A stretch of DNA of 64,000 bases. Source: Nectonema munidae (taxonomy: Eukaryota > Nematomorpha > Nectonematoida > Nectonematidae). The notes under the pieces are model-generated. The model saw nothing but the letters and a program-made list of their open reading frames with translations. It was not told the origin of the DNA and searched no databases. The stretch's first letter is position 1. Every line of letters starts with the position of its first letter. Below are positions 1-55,259 of the stretch, in pieces. Position numbers and translations under genes: made by a program. The stretch lies in NCBI GenBank assembly GCA_030549495.1, contig JAUIRK010001055.1, positions 1,177,001 to 1,241,000 on the forward strand. Reading direction: 5' to 3'.

Positions 1-1317
1 ATTTAAGTCTAAGAACACAAAATCATAAGAAAACTATTTAAACATTGAAAAATTTTGTTTCGATATTATATTTTTATTATAATAATCAACAAATTTTCTT
101 AAAAAATGTTTTAATTAATTATGTACAGTGTTACATGTGATTCAGTAATTCTTCATCTCGTCTCCGATTATAACAAATATTTTTGCTGGATTATGTGTCT
201 TCATAACTAAAATGCTTGCCAATCACCATCTAACTTTAAAGATGAAGGCATATCTTTTTAATTTTCGTGCTAATGCTGAATAATCGTTCGTTCAAGACTT
301 GCCTTGCTATGTGCTAGTACAAGAATTAAGGCAACACAAGGAAGGATTTTGAATCGTTCTGAACTTTTATTTTGGAAATATGATGCCACAAATCATCTAG
401 TAGATAATGAACAATGTTGTTGCCCTTGTCATCAATATCATCAACAATGATATCAATTTTTTTAAATGTAGATTATAAAATTTTTAAAAACCGGGAGATA
501 AAAACTGGAGACTGGGAGAAAGCAACCAAAACTGGGAGTCCCCCAGTATTGCCGTGAGAGTTGACAGTTATGTTATAATGATACATATATCCAAGTAAAA
601 ATGATGGCTAAAAGAAAACACAATCGATTGGCCATAAAGACGTCTTTCAACCTTCTGTCGTACACCCCAATAAAAGCAATTTTGTTTATTAAATCACCTA
701 AAATATAGAATGAGTGAGTATATAGATCAAGGTTTCCCAACGGGGTCCACATGGACCCATAAGGGTCCAATTTTTATCTAATCACCATGTAAGTAACAAC
801 AGCAATTTCCTAAAATGTTAAATTACTACTGACTGAGCTATGGATACCACAATATATTTATATTTTTTCTTTTTGTGTAATAAGAGTTACAAGTTAATTG
901 TACAATACAATTATTAGTGAATAGTATCTATGATTCCATTTTTAGCTTGAATGAAGTTGATTCCTTGGCGCTTTGATTATCGAGGCTTGGGTGTATATCG
1001 AATTTTATTTGAAAGTCATTATCCTATATCCCTCTATTTCGGCACTTGAAATATAATACTTGTTTCATTGAATTATTGAAGTTCAAATGATTGTAATGAT
1101 AATATCGATTTTTTTTAATTTTGACACACTTGCTGCGAAGGAATAAGTCGGAAAGCACTCTCTGTCTTTGTTGTTATTTTTTGTGTCATTTTTTATAATC
1201 TTCCTTGTTTTGGTAAGCGTATTATATTATACATATTTGTAAGATACTTTAAATTAATTTTAAGTTTTTTTTAAATTTAAGTTGTGAAAGTGCTTGAATT
1301 TTGTGGTATGAAAGATC
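1..1317. other. No gene recognised; AT-rich flank
   Basis: I see no exon, RNA gene or complete element here. At about 730-775 the motif TTTCCCAACGGGGTCCACAT resembles the end of a hAT-type element, but I found no partner end or target duplication. Whether this is intergenic or an upstream intron of the 4.1-like gene cannot be told. Confidence 0.5.
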
Positions 1318-1320
1318 TTA

Positions 1321-1489
1321 AGATCGTTCACAATAGACATCAACCTCAAGAGGGAGGGAGGGGGTCTCCTCAAGTTGACATTAAGCTAAATTGGATATCC
1401 ACTAAAACTGACATAGGTTGACAAGAGGGAGGGGGGGGGGGGGGTACAATATTGACAAAAATAGGTTGACGTCAATTGTGAACGATCCT
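1321..1489. mobile_element. MITE with 26-27 bp terminal inverted repeats, TTA duplication
   Basis: The left end AGATCGTTCACAATAGACAT and the reverse complement of the right end, AGGATCGTTCACAATTGACG, match over about 26 bases with a few mismatches. Both sides are flanked by TTA (1318-1320 and 1490-1492), the target size used by PIF/Harbinger elements. The interior is non-coding and includes poly-G runs (a long one at about 1430-1444). Superfamily is inferred only from target length. Confidence 0.7.
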
Positions 1490-1784
1490 TTATTGTTATA
1501 TTTTAACACGTTGTGCATTATAATCGATTAGGTATTACCGTAATTTTCGGACCATTAGTCGCACTTTGAGTTAATGTTTTTTAGAAAAGAGGAATGCGCC
1601 TTATAGTACGGTGCTTCTTATGTATGAACAAAAGTAAAATAAGCCCAGTTTATTTCAATCGTCAGAGCTACATTATCATTTGCAGTTAAAACACGCTGAT
1701 AAAAAAATAAATCACTTGATTACTTTCAAAAGTTAAGAGATAAATTTCAAGGAAGAAACAAGTTAACGAGAAAACAAGTGTGAA

Positions 1785-2945
1785 AAAACAAGCTGTAGGG
1801 ATAATGGTTTCATAGCATCATATAAAATCAGTAGAATAATTGCAAAAAATAGCATGGCACATATTAGGTGAATCTATCATATTGCCTTCTGTGTCAGTTA
1901 TCATTTCAACAATGTTAAAAAAAAGTCTATGTGAAATTACTAATAAACTTCCTTTGAGTAATGACTCAGTATCACGATGCATCGATGAAATGTCTGCAAA
2001 TATAGAAACTCAACTTATTGCCCAATTGCGTGTAAAACAATTTGCGATTCAATTCAATGAAGCAACTTTGATTGGAAATGAAGCACTGTTGCTAGCACAT
2101 GTAAGATTTTTAGGAAATAACGAAGTCTATGAGGATCTTCTTTTTGCCAAAACTCTTGAAACCGGTTCCAAAGGCGAGACAATATTTAATGAAGTCCAAT
2201 CATTTTCACTCGAAAACTTAATTGCTTAATTTGTTTTCGCTTATCGGAGGTAGTCAGGATACTTTTCATCCATCCTTTGGATCCATTGATGTAGCTGTTT
2301 GTTCTTTGATCCTCTGCATTGGAAGGCTCCCCTGCTGACCAGAGAGTCTGTAAAAATAGTAATGTTACCTTGGTGAAGCCAGCTGGTAATCAATATAGCT
2401 AGCGATTCCATCACGGCTATGTCTTTGGTAGAATTGTTTACAATAATGATCTCCGATTTTGGATATCTGTTGTGGTGACGAACATGTGCCTGAATGTTTC
2501 TTTTCATGGGGTGCAGAGCAGTGGAAAGCCCGTTTTTAGCCGTCTTAGCTGCTGAATAATTTAGAGATGTAGTTTGATCATCATCATCACTCACCGGAGT
2601 CCCACTATCTTGTGTTGTAGATGGTTCTCTCTGTAGATGATTTCTTTCTCTGGCAACTTGTTTCATCTCTCGATCGCTGTATTGACATTAGTGATTCTTT
2701 CCCTGGACCCAAAGTAAAATTTAAAAAAGTGAAAGTACCACCTCTCAATCCTCGAATATTTTTTCAAACAAAAGTTTGAAATAAGAAATACACGACGTCA
2801 ATCTTCTAACATTATTCTGCTAGTAATGCTTTAAAAAGTATCCCTCCCACTTCGGTTGAATCTGAAAGAGCTTTTTCAGCACCCAGTTTGTTCATAAAAA
2901 AATAAGGACTCGCAAGAGTGGAAAAAGTATTCATTGTTTGTGTTT
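1785..2945 (+). pseudogene. hAT transposase remnant (ZBED5/ZMYM-like), interrupted
   Basis: An open frame at 1840-2229 and its upstream extension encode the middle of a ZBED5-type hAT transposase. Recognisable parts are the segment PLSNDSVSRCIDEMS, which matches the PLSNDVIHSRINDMS segment of the intact copy at 5965-7191, and a degraded version of the LDEST catalytic block (here FNEAT). A C-terminal dimerisation remnant with TSVESERAFSA sits at about 2835-2900, followed by a stop. About 600 bases between the two pieces are replaced by unrelated sequence carrying a retroelement fragment. The gene is clearly dead. Confidence 0.7.
2241..2666 (-). mobile_element. RNase H-like retroelement fragment (fossil)
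   Basis: The minus strand encodes a stretch with the motif ITIFTDSL and a preceding acidic ESLAIL segment, the layout of RNase H domains from retroelements. Only this part is present and no terminal repeats were seen. LTR-type or LINE-type origin is undecided. It lies inside the hAT remnant, so it is either a later insertion or a replacement. It is a broken fragment. Confidence 0.4.
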
Positions 2946-3730
2946 TTTAAAAGTTTTTATAGTATTAAAAAATATAAATTTTTTGCACATAGTTTGTAAT
3001 AAAATAAAGCTTTGAGTATTTTCAATACCTATATAAATTGATAACAATAACAAACTTTTAATTATAAAATATATTAGATAGATACAGTCAATATTTTATC
3101 CGATTGCGGGATTGTTGGATAATCGAGTGTGGGATAAATGAGTTTTCATGGTATCATTAGAACAACCAAATACTAGACCGGCTCAACCAACAATTATTTT
3201 TCCTAACGATCTACAAAAGTTATCGTTTTCAGAGTTACGTATAAAACATTCACTTGCTTAGAGTATTGCACTAGCGATACGGCTTTTTGTTGCGCATAAA
3301 GTTTTTTCACTACTTGAATAACCAAGTCTCAAAAAGCATTTGTGACGATGAATAAAATAGGTTAAATAAAATTATTGATTCACCGAACTTTGGTGAAAGA
3401 GATGAATTTATCAACCTCGTGTAAAATCCTGCGTTCAAAGAAATGAAAGAGTTTGTAAAAAGCTATAAATGTCCAAATTATTTGTCTTCACGATCGATGT
3501 GAGCGTATACATTTATATATTTTAAGGAAGTTCCAGGAGGGGGGGGGGCGTTCTAGCAGAATATTTCCATCATATATTCCATCCTAGTCAAAGAAATCAA
3601 ACACGTTGTCATGGACTGCTTCTCCAGTATTTATTATCATAGTTTCAATAAATAGTATTGTTTGGCAAATTGAAGCATCAACGTAAATGACAAAATCAAG
3701 AAATACTAGTTGATTTGCTTGTGTTCTTTA
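2946..3730. other. No gene recognised
   Basis: AT-rich sequence with scattered stops in all frames. A poly-G run lies at about 3539-3549. No exon signal convinced me. Confidence 0.5.
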
Positions 3731-3819
3731 GTTCAAAGCAGAGGCGTAGCTAAGCTGGGGCCTGAGGGGCCGTGCCCCCCCCCCCCCATGTACCTTGGTG
3801 TGCCCCCCCCCCCCCCCCC

Positions 3820-4885
3820 ATGTACCTTGAAAATAAAAATTTAACTTTTTATACTTGAATTTCATGGTTACGGTTAGAAGTAGCGTAATAATTTTACCAT
3901 TATAATTTCTTTGGCAATTATCTTTTCGATTTTTTAAACTAGACATTTTCGATGAGATGTTTTCCATTATATTTTTTCGATATATTTTCCTAATTTTTTT
4001 TACACTTATATACAACAAAAGATTGAAAAAAAATTGCTGAATTGATTGTGTTTCCTGACCTTTAATTAACTTTTAATAGTTATTAACTCATTTTATTTTT
4101 TTACATTCCTTTTTCATTTTGTTATATTTTTATCTTTCATTGTGTTAGTAAGAGCTACTTTTACTTTAATTTTATTTGTATCGTAGATTGTCCAACTGCT
4201 AAACGTGCTAAGCCGAATGATGCTATTTATAATAGTGATTTGGTTATAGCCTTAAAAAATATAGAGGGTCTAGGCGAGTATTGTTAAGGATATCTTATCA
4301 GATGTGAAAGATGTTTTCATAGACAAAATGTCTTTATTATTATTATCGAATTATAAAGCACTGGAAAAACCAGATAAATGTGTCAAAACTTATTCCAATA
4401 TAGTTAGTAAGAGAGAGGGACGGCTGAAAGTGTTGATCATATAGTTAATTCTATTAATATCAAAACTAATATTGTCAAGCCTAACAAAGCAAAAATTATC
4501 GAGTTGAAAAAAGACATTGTTTCTAAGATTAATCTTAAAGAAAACAATCTACAAGTATTAGATATAATAATAAGGAACAAAATACTATCATCAATGCTAT
4601 TAAAAATAGTTTTGATATTGTTCCCAATAAAACATTAAAACCTAGGTTTTTTATCAAAGGTATTTCAAAAGATCTGAAGATTTAGACGTTTTTAAAATTT
4701 TGAAATTCAATAATGTATTTATATAATAGTTATGGGTTATATAATATATATTTGAGTTATGGCATCGTCAAAAATTGTGATTCAGGAATGTAAATTTATA
4801 TATTTACGTGACTATTTTTTTGTCATTTAAACTTAAAACAAAGATATTTTTGGTAGCGCAAAAAACTAAGCTGATATGTATAATA
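3820..4885. other. Non-coding or badly decayed filler of the outer element
   Basis: From about 4190 to 4690 short open stretches in changing frames (for example VNSINIKTNIVKPNKAK near 4440) look like a decayed coding region, perhaps of a transposon accessory protein. I could not assign a family. No intact frame remains. Confidence 0.3.
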
Positions 4886-5165
4886 CAGTCGACCCCCGTT
4901 ATAACGCCACCATCGGGACCATACAAAATTGGCGTTATAGCGGGGTTGGCGGTAAATCGTGGGATTCATAACGTATCCATATTTTGTTGCATTATGCCAT
5001 ATTTGAGATCATACGTATGACATGTAGTGCAAGTATGTAGAAGTGTTCTCGTAATGAATGTTTTTATTTTATCGTTTGTGTTAGTGAACATCTTTGAATA
5101 AAAAAATAAAAACCAAGCCGAAAATAATAAATTTATTTGGAAAAAAAATCTAATATAGTTTTTTG

Positions 5166-5459
5166 TTAGGTGGTGCATTTCCCAACAGTATCCAATCTTT
5201 TTTCTAATAAGAACAAATCTTCTTCTGTGCAGTTATTGTTGCATTCAATAAAACTTATACACAAATTGAGGGCAGATCGAACATCCTTCATAACTGGTTT
5301 TGATTTCGGTGCTGGTTCGGGTTCGTCATCTGATATGTCGTCAGCCTCTGTTGGTCGTACACACTGAATGAGTTCTTGGTCTGTAAGTTCAGCGAAGGTC
5401 TCTTCAGTGTTGTCGACAGCGGTGAACTCGTCTGCAGACATTGCATTGGAAGCGTCAAT
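5166..5459 (-). pseudogene. Tigger transposase C-terminal piece (distal to hAT insertion)
   Basis: The frame contains an acidic, low-complexity tail typical of Tigger/CENP-B-related transposases. It includes FAELTDQELIQCV followed by Asp/Glu-rich sequence and ends in a helical segment (LNLCISFIECNNNC). It stops in good order at 5166. Together with 8263-8420 it forms the last part of the protein. The catalytic core is absent from the window. Confidence 0.65.
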
Positions 5460-5719
5460 GTCTAGGGCAGTGGTTCTTAACCTTTTTCAGTGCCCGTACC
5501 TCTTGATATCTCAAAAAATGTTCCCGTACCCCCATCCAAATATTTGAAAAAGACAAGTAATACAAACCTTGCTGAGAAATTATTGTACTTTTTAATTACT
5601 GAACAAAAATATTTTATGTTTATTTCAATTGGAAAGTGTTAATGAATAAGAGAAAATGAACGCAAATTTATGTAAGTAATTATGAGTAATGCTACAAAAT
5701 ACTACAACACATTTAATTT

Positions 5720-8090
<2,371 letters not shown>

Positions 8091-8262
8091 TGCATTCGGA
8101 ACGCGGGACAAAATAACATAAATCGGAAGATCTCCAGAATAATCAGGATGTCTGGCAACGTCATGTTTCATATGTTTGATATCATGTTTCGTACCCCCAG
8201 GTTTAAGGCTTCGTACCCCTTGGGGGTACAGGTACCCCAGGTTAAGAACCACTGGTCTAGGG

Positions 8263-8420
8263 CTTTTGTTGTACTTCGTAGCAGTTCATCGAGTGGAAGG
8301 TCGTCTTCGTCGTCATCTTCTATGGTTTGTTGTTGGTCTGGTTTGGCGATAAGGCCGGTGGGCTGCCAACAATTTGATATTATTGAGGCTTTCACGGAGT
8401 CCCATGCTTTCTTGGTGTAG
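8263..8420 (-). pseudogene. Tigger transposase piece (proximal to hAT insertion)
   Basis: Reading on the minus strand gives KKAWDSVKASIISNCWQPTG followed by an acidic run and LPLDELLRSTTKALD, a layout shared by Tigger-type transposases just downstream of the DDE domain. The frame is interrupted by the hAT at 8254 and resumes at 5459. Upstream of 8420 the similarity ends abruptly, which I read as an internal deletion. Confidence 0.65.
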
Positions 8421-8750
8421 CGGATTTATTATTATTGTCATGTTTATGTATTAACATCAAGTACAGTAATTTAAGACAAACACATATTTTTTTGTTTTGC
8501 ATTCATTCTTACATCACTCTTTTTTTGTTGTATAATGCCACATCGAAAGCACACCGCCACACTCGATTGAACTTGACTGAGCGGGCAGGAAAATTTGCTA
8601 TGGCTTTGGCGGTAAGTCGGGGGAGACAGCATGCCAAATGAGATGTCTGTTCTGCTGATTATGATGGCGGACAGCGAGGGGCGGTTTAACGCGGGATTTA
8701 ACATGGACGGAAATCTGTTCTAGGCATTTTATTGGCGGTAAGCCAATAAA

Positions 8751-8918
8751 AATCAAAAAATATTTATTCTTTTTAAATATATCGTTGGCTCCCCTTACTT
8801 TTAGTTTCGTATGTGCATAATTTGATAAAAATTAATTATTAAAGACTAGGTTTATCTTTCAATTTTAAAAGTAAGGGGAGCCAACGATATATTTAAAAAG
8901 AATAAATATTTTTTGATT
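8751..8918. repeat. Perfect 53-bp inverted repeat with 62-bp loop
   Basis: Arm 8751-8803 is the exact reverse complement of arm 8866-8918. I checked this base by base. The arms contain TCGTTGGCTCCCCTTACTTT. The intervening 62 bases are AT-rich. This could be a small foldback element or the result of a palindromic duplication at the broken edge of the Tigger remnant. The perfect match implies it is young. Confidence 0.9.
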
Positions 8919-9345
8919 TGAACATTTTTCGATTCTTTGATTTCGACAAATATAATATTTAAAATCGTGCAAATTGCAAAGTATAGGTAATAACTTTTGT
9001 AACATCGTATGAGGTAGCAAAATATGAACAGAAAGTTTGATATTTTTTGATTTTTTAAAGAATATTTTTCGATTCTTTGATTACAGAATTTTATTTTGAT
9101 TATTTGACAAATATAATATTTAAAATCGTGCAAATTGCAAAGTATAGGTAATAACTTTTGTAACATCGTATGAGGTAGCAAAATATGAACAGAAAGTTTG
9201 ATATTTTTTGATTTTTTAAAGAATATTTTTCGATTCTTTGATTACAGAATTTTATTGTGATTATTTGATAAAATATATTATTTAATATCATGAAAAAATT
9301 GCAAAAATATAGGTAATAACTTATCTAACATCCTCTCCCCGAATG
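8919..9345. repeat. Tandem repeat, period about 161 bp
   Basis: The motif AAAATCGTGCAAATTGCAAA occurs at 8961 and again at 9122, with the surrounding sequence nearly identical. A third, diverged unit starts near 9280, and a further relative is around 9440-9530. Open frames here on the minus strand are by-products of the repeat. Confidence 0.8.
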
Positions 9346-9377
9346 AGGTATATTAAATCTTACATCTAGCAAAATAT

Positions 9378-9715
9378 GAACTGATAGGTTGGAGATGAAT
9401 TATCGCGGTATACAGGTTGGAGATGAACCATCGTAGTATACAGGTATAATTTATATAGGTAATAACTTATGTAGCATCGTCTCCCCGAATGAGGTATATC
9501 AAATCTTACATCTAGCAGAATGTGAACAGAAAGTTGAACATTGTCTCCCTAGTCATTTGTACATGTAATAGAAACCATCGTAGTATACAGGTTGGAGATG
9601 AATCATCGTAGTATACAGGTTGGAGATGAATCATCGTAGTATACAGGTTGGAGATGAATCATCGTAGAATACAGGTTGGAGATGAATCATCGTAATATAC
9701 GGGTTGGAGATAAAA
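9378..9715. repeat. 28-bp minisatellite, two clusters
   Basis: A 28-base unit containing GGTTGGAGATGAATCATCGT and then AGTATACA is repeated twice around 9386-9443 and about five times around 9576-9712. The two clusters flank one diverged copy of the longer 161-bp type unit, so the two repeat types are interleaved. Confidence 0.8.
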
Positions 9716-10099
9716 CTCAAGTTGTCTACCCGCGTTCAACCGTACAGGTTATGCGATATACATATATATCATTTAAAAATCGATTGTTTGATACTGCATT
9801 TGGGATACTTTGATCTAAATTTGATTCATTTTGGTACCCATTTAAGACCATTGTTCCCTTTTGTTTTGCAGAAGAATTAAGGCAGACGATCTGCTAGTGA
9901 GTTTATCTCAGTTTTTTGTTTCTATTTTGAAGCGCATTTTGTCTGAACAAAGATCATCACTGCTCCATGAACGAAAGCGAAATCTTATAATTTTATCATA
10001 TTTGAGAAATTATACAAGGAACATTAATCTTGATGACCTTATGAAAGTGTTGCTGAAAATTCTCGCAGAATTCAATTGTTTTCAATCTATAAATGAAAT

Positions 10100-10977
10100 T
10101 GGCATTGTTGATTTGATATGAAAATGTGTATATTTCATGTAAAATTTTAATGAATGTTCTCGAAGACATTTTAGAAATAAACCGCAACTTTGTTTCACAC
10201 TTATAAATATTTTCAAATTCTAAATGCAAAAACAATCCATAAATGAAATAGGAATTCTTGATTTTTTATAAAATCGTGTATATTTCATGTAAAATTTTAA
10301 TTAATGTTCTCGGGGACAGATTTTAAAAATAAACCGCAAATTTGTTTTACATTGATTAGCATTTTCAAATTCTAAATGCAAAAAGAATTTATAAATGAAA
10401 TTGCGATTGTTGATTTGTTATAATAATGTGTATATTCGATGTAAAATTTGAATGAATGTTTTCAGAGACAGATTTTAAAAGTAAATCGCAGGTTTGTTAC
10501 ACACTTATATGTATTTTTAATTTCTAAATTCCAAAAATGAAATCAGTATGCCCGATTTGATATAAAAAATATATTTCATGTAAAATTTGAAGGTATATTT
10601 TATTAGATATATTTCTCATTAATCAAAATTTTGATTGACATTTCCCAAAAAGTAACCATGATTTTGAAAAAATTTAAACTATAAAGTGTTATTTCTTCAA
10701 AACTTTATATATTTATAAATTTTCAAACGAGTATATAATATAGAACCAAGGTTCTATAAGCTTAACTAGAGATACTATCAGAATTTTGCTGGAAAAGTTT
10801 AACTTTTGATTTAGACATGAAAATGTGATTTAACTGCCATGAAAATGGTATCAAAAGATGCAGCTATCAATTTTAGGAAATGTCACGAAGTATGGTAGCA
10901 AAAGATGTAGTCAATTTGGTACAAGAGAAATTTTAGTTGAGGGGGGGGCTAAAATAGCCCCCTCGTCACTGGTAGGG
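10100..10977 (-). mobile_element. Fragment of the large piggyBac-like element family
   Basis: The reverse complement of this stretch matches the left part of the 3.4-kb element at 54884-58298. Shared pieces are a terminal CCCTACCAGTG next to TTAA (10978-10981), TAGCTGCATCTTTTGA with CCATTTTCATGG, AATGTCAATCAAAATTTTGA, and then tandem units of about 165 bp containing a version of AAATTTGCGGTTTA. The other end is missing. It lies inside the outer hAT-type element. Confidence 0.7.
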
Positions 10978-11077
10978 TTAAAAACTTAATCAGGGTGATT
11001 CAGATTTTTCAATATAAGCCTATTTTTTGTGCCCCCCCCCCCATGTACTTCGCTCTGGCTATGCCACTGGTTCAAAG

Positions 11078-12170
11078 TAAAAAAAGTTTCAGATCTTCAC
11101 TTTGCATACACTGAACATCAATGGCCATCTCACATATGTATGTAAAAATAGTATTACTAGAAAGACGAATACTATCTACAAAATATTAGTAAATAGGCAT
11201 TAAACTCTACAATTATAGCTATTAATGAGTTGTTCAGGTATTTATTGAGGATGATTAATAACATAGAACTAAGAAATTGGAGCAAAAATGCCCTTTTTAA
11301 GCTTAATAGGGGGAAATAGCCCTTTTCCTAAATTAGGGTAATGAACAAGTCAGCCCCACAACTTTTTAGTGTATTGATGGCTGAAATAATACATTATTAA
11401 ATCATATTTAATAAAATGAGTCGTTTATTGCGAAAAAACAATTCTTACCAAAGTAAAAAACAATGCTGCGTGAAATAGAACAAGATATGAAAATAATCAA
11501 TTTTTATGTGAGAGCTTAGTTCGTCATAGTCACAATAAAACAATAAGGCTGCCATGGCAACAAAGGCATTACATATTAGGGAATAACAGTACCTTGTTGT
11601 GAAATAAGTTAACACTATCGTACCCAAATAAGAATGCATTAACATATAAGTGTCTCGAAGAAACTTATTTTTCAAATTCACCCTGGTTCCCTTATTTACC
11701 GCATTCTGGAACGGGTAATTCCCACGCCGTTCAGAAACCCTGATTTAACCCTCAGGCGGATCATGAAAATTTGTCCAGATGTAGCTACATGTAGACCATA
11801 CGCAAATTGTCAGCCTTCTTATATTGAACCGCGGCCCCAACGGAAACGGCAAATATTATCTCTGGATAATGCTTGTGTGTTTGTGCGCTCCACACAGAGA
11901 ACTATTCTGGACCAGAGTTTGATTTTATGTCGGCCCAGATAGAAGTAGCTGGACAAGACAAGTGTGGTTCGCGTCTCGCTTTGTATTAAAAGGTATGACG
12001 AACGTTGAATTTTCCCAGTTCATTGTATTTAGACTTCATATTTTAAGTCTTGGCATTCTTGTTTGTATACATATAGTACATTTTTAACAGTATCTTTTTC
12101 TTATAATCCTAAAATCAATTTCCTTCTGAGAGAAGGTGCACTATTTTTATATCTTAAAGAATGATATTAA
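11078..12170. other. No gene recognised; one GC-richer island
   Basis: Mostly AT-rich. At 11690-12000 the base composition is clearly richer in G and C, with a short open frame of 59 codons starting with ATG at about 11770 (MKICPDVATCRPYANC) that I cannot identify. It could be a decayed element or an unrecognised exon. Confidence 0.35.
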
Positions 12171-12174
12171 TTAA

Positions 12175-12304
12175 CCCTTTAACTGTCAGAATAATCAGAC
12201 GATATCTTGTATAAAGCAGAAGATTTGTATTAAAAATCATTAATAAACGCAGACGATTCACATTTTTGTAAAGTCGACATATGTCGACTGTGCTCGATAA
12301 CCGG
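12175..12304. mobile_element. Small TTAA-flanked MITE, diverged copy
   Basis: TTAA lies at 12171-12174 and 12305-12308. The interior has AGACGATATCT and ACGCAGACGATT, shared with the better copies at 28889-29020 and 46538-46667. A 16-base perfect palindrome, GTCGACATATGTCGAC, sits near its right end. Terminal repeats are weak here. Confidence 0.5.
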
Positions 12305-12389
12305 TTAATAACATAACTAAGTATAATTCATTCATTTCTTTTTATTTCCCTTTCTCTAATATTCTATTCTAAATCTATTTGAAAAAAAG

Positions 12390-52357
<39,968 letters not shown>

Positions 52358-54542
52358 AATAAAGAATGATTGAAAAGCAGCAGAGCCTAGCAAATCATTC
52401 ATTTCTTTACTCGTTTCTCTGTCTTGTTTGATTTTTAGTGTCTTCTTTGTCTATTCGAATATTTATCATTATTATGTATTATGATATATATATAATATTT
52501 ATCTTATTTATAGCGGCTTCTCTCTTTTTCATCACGATATCCTTTTAAATTTGCTGTAAGATATTTACCATTTTAAATAAAGACATTATTCTACCTTTCA
52601 TTTCAGATCTTTTGTGCAAAGGGACTTCATTCTTGACAAGATTGCAGTGCGGTGGTCGTTTTGCTTTGCTAAAATTAAAAAAATGCTTGAACTTGCCTAA
52701 TTTAATGTAAATATTTTCCAAGCATTCGTCTTTTGACAGTTCTCAATGAGCATCTCTGTTTAATGGTTTTTCAAACAAACAATTTTTTATAATATTTATG
52801 CCAGTATATTTATATATTCAAATTTGAACAGTGAACTAAAAAATAGAAATAAAGTGCGATAGTATTTCGTGGCATGCTTCGCTGTTCGCAAAAAATTTTT
52901 AGGGTATGCTTTATAAACTAAGTAATTAACGATTTTTATCTAAAAGTAAGTGTTCCTTATGGGATCAGGTACGGTTTTTTGAATTATGACCTCTATTGGT
53001 AGAGTAGTGAGTGGGATGTAGTGTATATTTACACTGCAATTTGCCTCATTTTTTGATGATAATTAAAATTGGATTCCTATTTTTATAAAAATAAGCAATA
53101 GTTTTCTATTGAAAAGAACAAGCTTACAAGCACACATTGGATTGCATAAAAGCTTTTCGTTTTTCTTTATATGAGTTATACTTTTTTTTGCTATTATTTC
53201 TAAATAATTTCCTCTCGTTTTGGTTAAATATTTGGGCATTTAAGATGTTTGAGCATCTTATCAAATTTTCAATGTAACCAAGAAGGTTACGGTGGTAAAT
53301 GTAATGCTGCTTGTTCGGGATCTGAGTAGGAAACAAACAGCTCTCTGGACCTAACCCATTCAAAAGCATTCTAAAGTTGCGATGGCACCTGTTTTGTAAA
53401 TACATGTCAAAGAGTGACAAGTTACCCCCTGCAGTCGGTGCTCTCAAACAGCACATCTTGGTAGATATGCACGCATGAGTTTGGGGCCATGGAAGCACTC
53501 TGGAACAGGATCTGCTAGTTCCAATGCAGAAGGACTAGAATCAAAGTGTGCATTAAGTAGATGTCGATATTTTCTGATTATAAGTGGATCTAAAGGTGGA
53601 ATATCATATTTGCATCTGGTGTTTGATCGTTAAAAATGGTATTTTTAAAAAATCTTTCTTCATGTTGAAAGTGATTGTAGTCAATTATTCTAGAGTCCAG
53701 CTATGCCCAACCCTATGCTTGCAGGCGCCCGCAGGCACCTTATATAGTGTAATTATTATACGAGTCAAATGCGAAAATGCAGTTGATCATTTTCAGAATC
53801 GTTTTTCCGTTTTCACTAATATCATTGGTCCACCCTCGCTTATTTATTACAAACGCATCCATGTGCAAGATACTGCATCTCAAACAGGACATCCTTTCAA
53901 ATTAAACAAAGCTCAGGTGGAAATGGAAAGAATTACTGTGCAAAATGATTTGCAATTAAAATGTGATGCCAAAAACTCTAAATAATGAAGCTTAGTTGAT
54001 GATCAAAAATTTCCCTAAAAGATTTTTTAGAGATAAAAGATTATACTCATGATTTGGTTCGCTAAGCAAAGTGACTGCATGAGAGAATTGCACTGAAAAT
54101 TTATGAACCTGATATTCAAAAACTTGTCAAAAAAAATATAGTCGCAAGCATCTCTTAAAATATTTTTTAACTAATGTAAAGTATGCACATGTAAAAAAAT
54201 ATATAATTATACATTTAACTTTAATGCTTTGTTCGTAAATAAAAAATATTTGTAGAAGTTTTTAGATAACCTGGTGCCCGCACAATTCAACGATAAGTAA
54301 ACATTTCCCTCTACTTACAAAAGTTTACTACTCTAGACTTCTGACTTTTTAAAATTCAAGTTTAATCACTGAAAGCAACAAGCTACCCGGCCTAAAAACA
54401 TATATATTGGTAAATTTGGTTTTTAAACAGTCAATATTTGGAAGTTTCAAGATGTCCATGATGGAGACCCTGAAAAAAGCAACGAATATATATTAGATGT
54501 AAATCTGATGCTGAAGTTGACCCATAAATTAAAGGAAAATTA
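52358..54542. other. 3' end of 4.1-like gene and intergenic sequence
   Basis: AATAAA signals at about 52358, 52576 and 52847. Open frames at 53124-53498 (-) and 53584-53985 (+) are not recognised. Their composition is not far from background and no splice logic supports them. They may be decayed element pieces. Confidence 0.4.
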
Positions 54543-54759
54543 AAATAAATTTCAAAAAGTAATATAATTTATTGGACACAAGATTTTAAACGGTGAATTT
54601 TCGCCGACACTCGGCTTTTTCAAACCACTATAATAATGAGTAGGGTAGAAGTTGAAAACTGGAAGGATTAGCGAAGAAGAAGACCATGTGTTTACAATGG
54701 AAAATTCACCGTTTTAAATCTTGTGCCCAATAAATTATATTACTTTTTGAAATTTATTT
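54543..54759. mobile_element. Foldback MITE, 59-bp inverted repeats
   Basis: Arm 54543-54601 and arm 54701-54759 are inverted copies with only about two mismatches (TTTCAAAAAGTAATATAATT is within both). The 99-base centre is non-coding. Target duplication not resolved in the AT-rich flanks. Confidence 0.85.
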
Positions 54760-55259
54760 GAATATATATTAGCATCTAGATATATATTGGTTTCTACTGG
54801 AGGCGTTAATAAGGTTGGTTTACCTTTACATTTCTATTGAATTAAATATTTTTAGTTTCATTTTTTCTGATTCGCATACTTAACCCTATTAGTGCTTGGC
54901 TAAAAAATTAATTGTAGAAAATTGGCTGAATCATATCCCTTCAAATTTTGTGACTTTTCCTAAAATCGCTAGCTGCATCTTTTGAAACCATTTTCATGGT
55001 AGCTGAATGACCCCTTCATGTCCAAAACTGTCAATCAAAATAAAAAAATTTTATTTCTCACAAAATTTTGACATTATCTGTACTTAACCTTATAACTTAG
55101 GATCTATATTATATAATACCCTGAAAATTTATAAAATATACAGTTTAGAACGCATAACACTTTATATATTTGATTTTTTCAATAATCATGGCTACTTTTT
55201 AGAAAATGTCAATCAAAATTTTGATTGATCAAAAATATATCTAATAAAATATACTTTCA

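Noticed and set aside
8852-10235. Open frames over the left tandem repeats
   Set aside because: They follow repeat periodicity, show AT-driven composition and have no recognisable domains.
53124-53985. Frames at 53124-53498 (-) and 53584-53985 (+) as genes
   Set aside because: No domain recognised, no splice logic and no second exon; mentioned only as unassigned.
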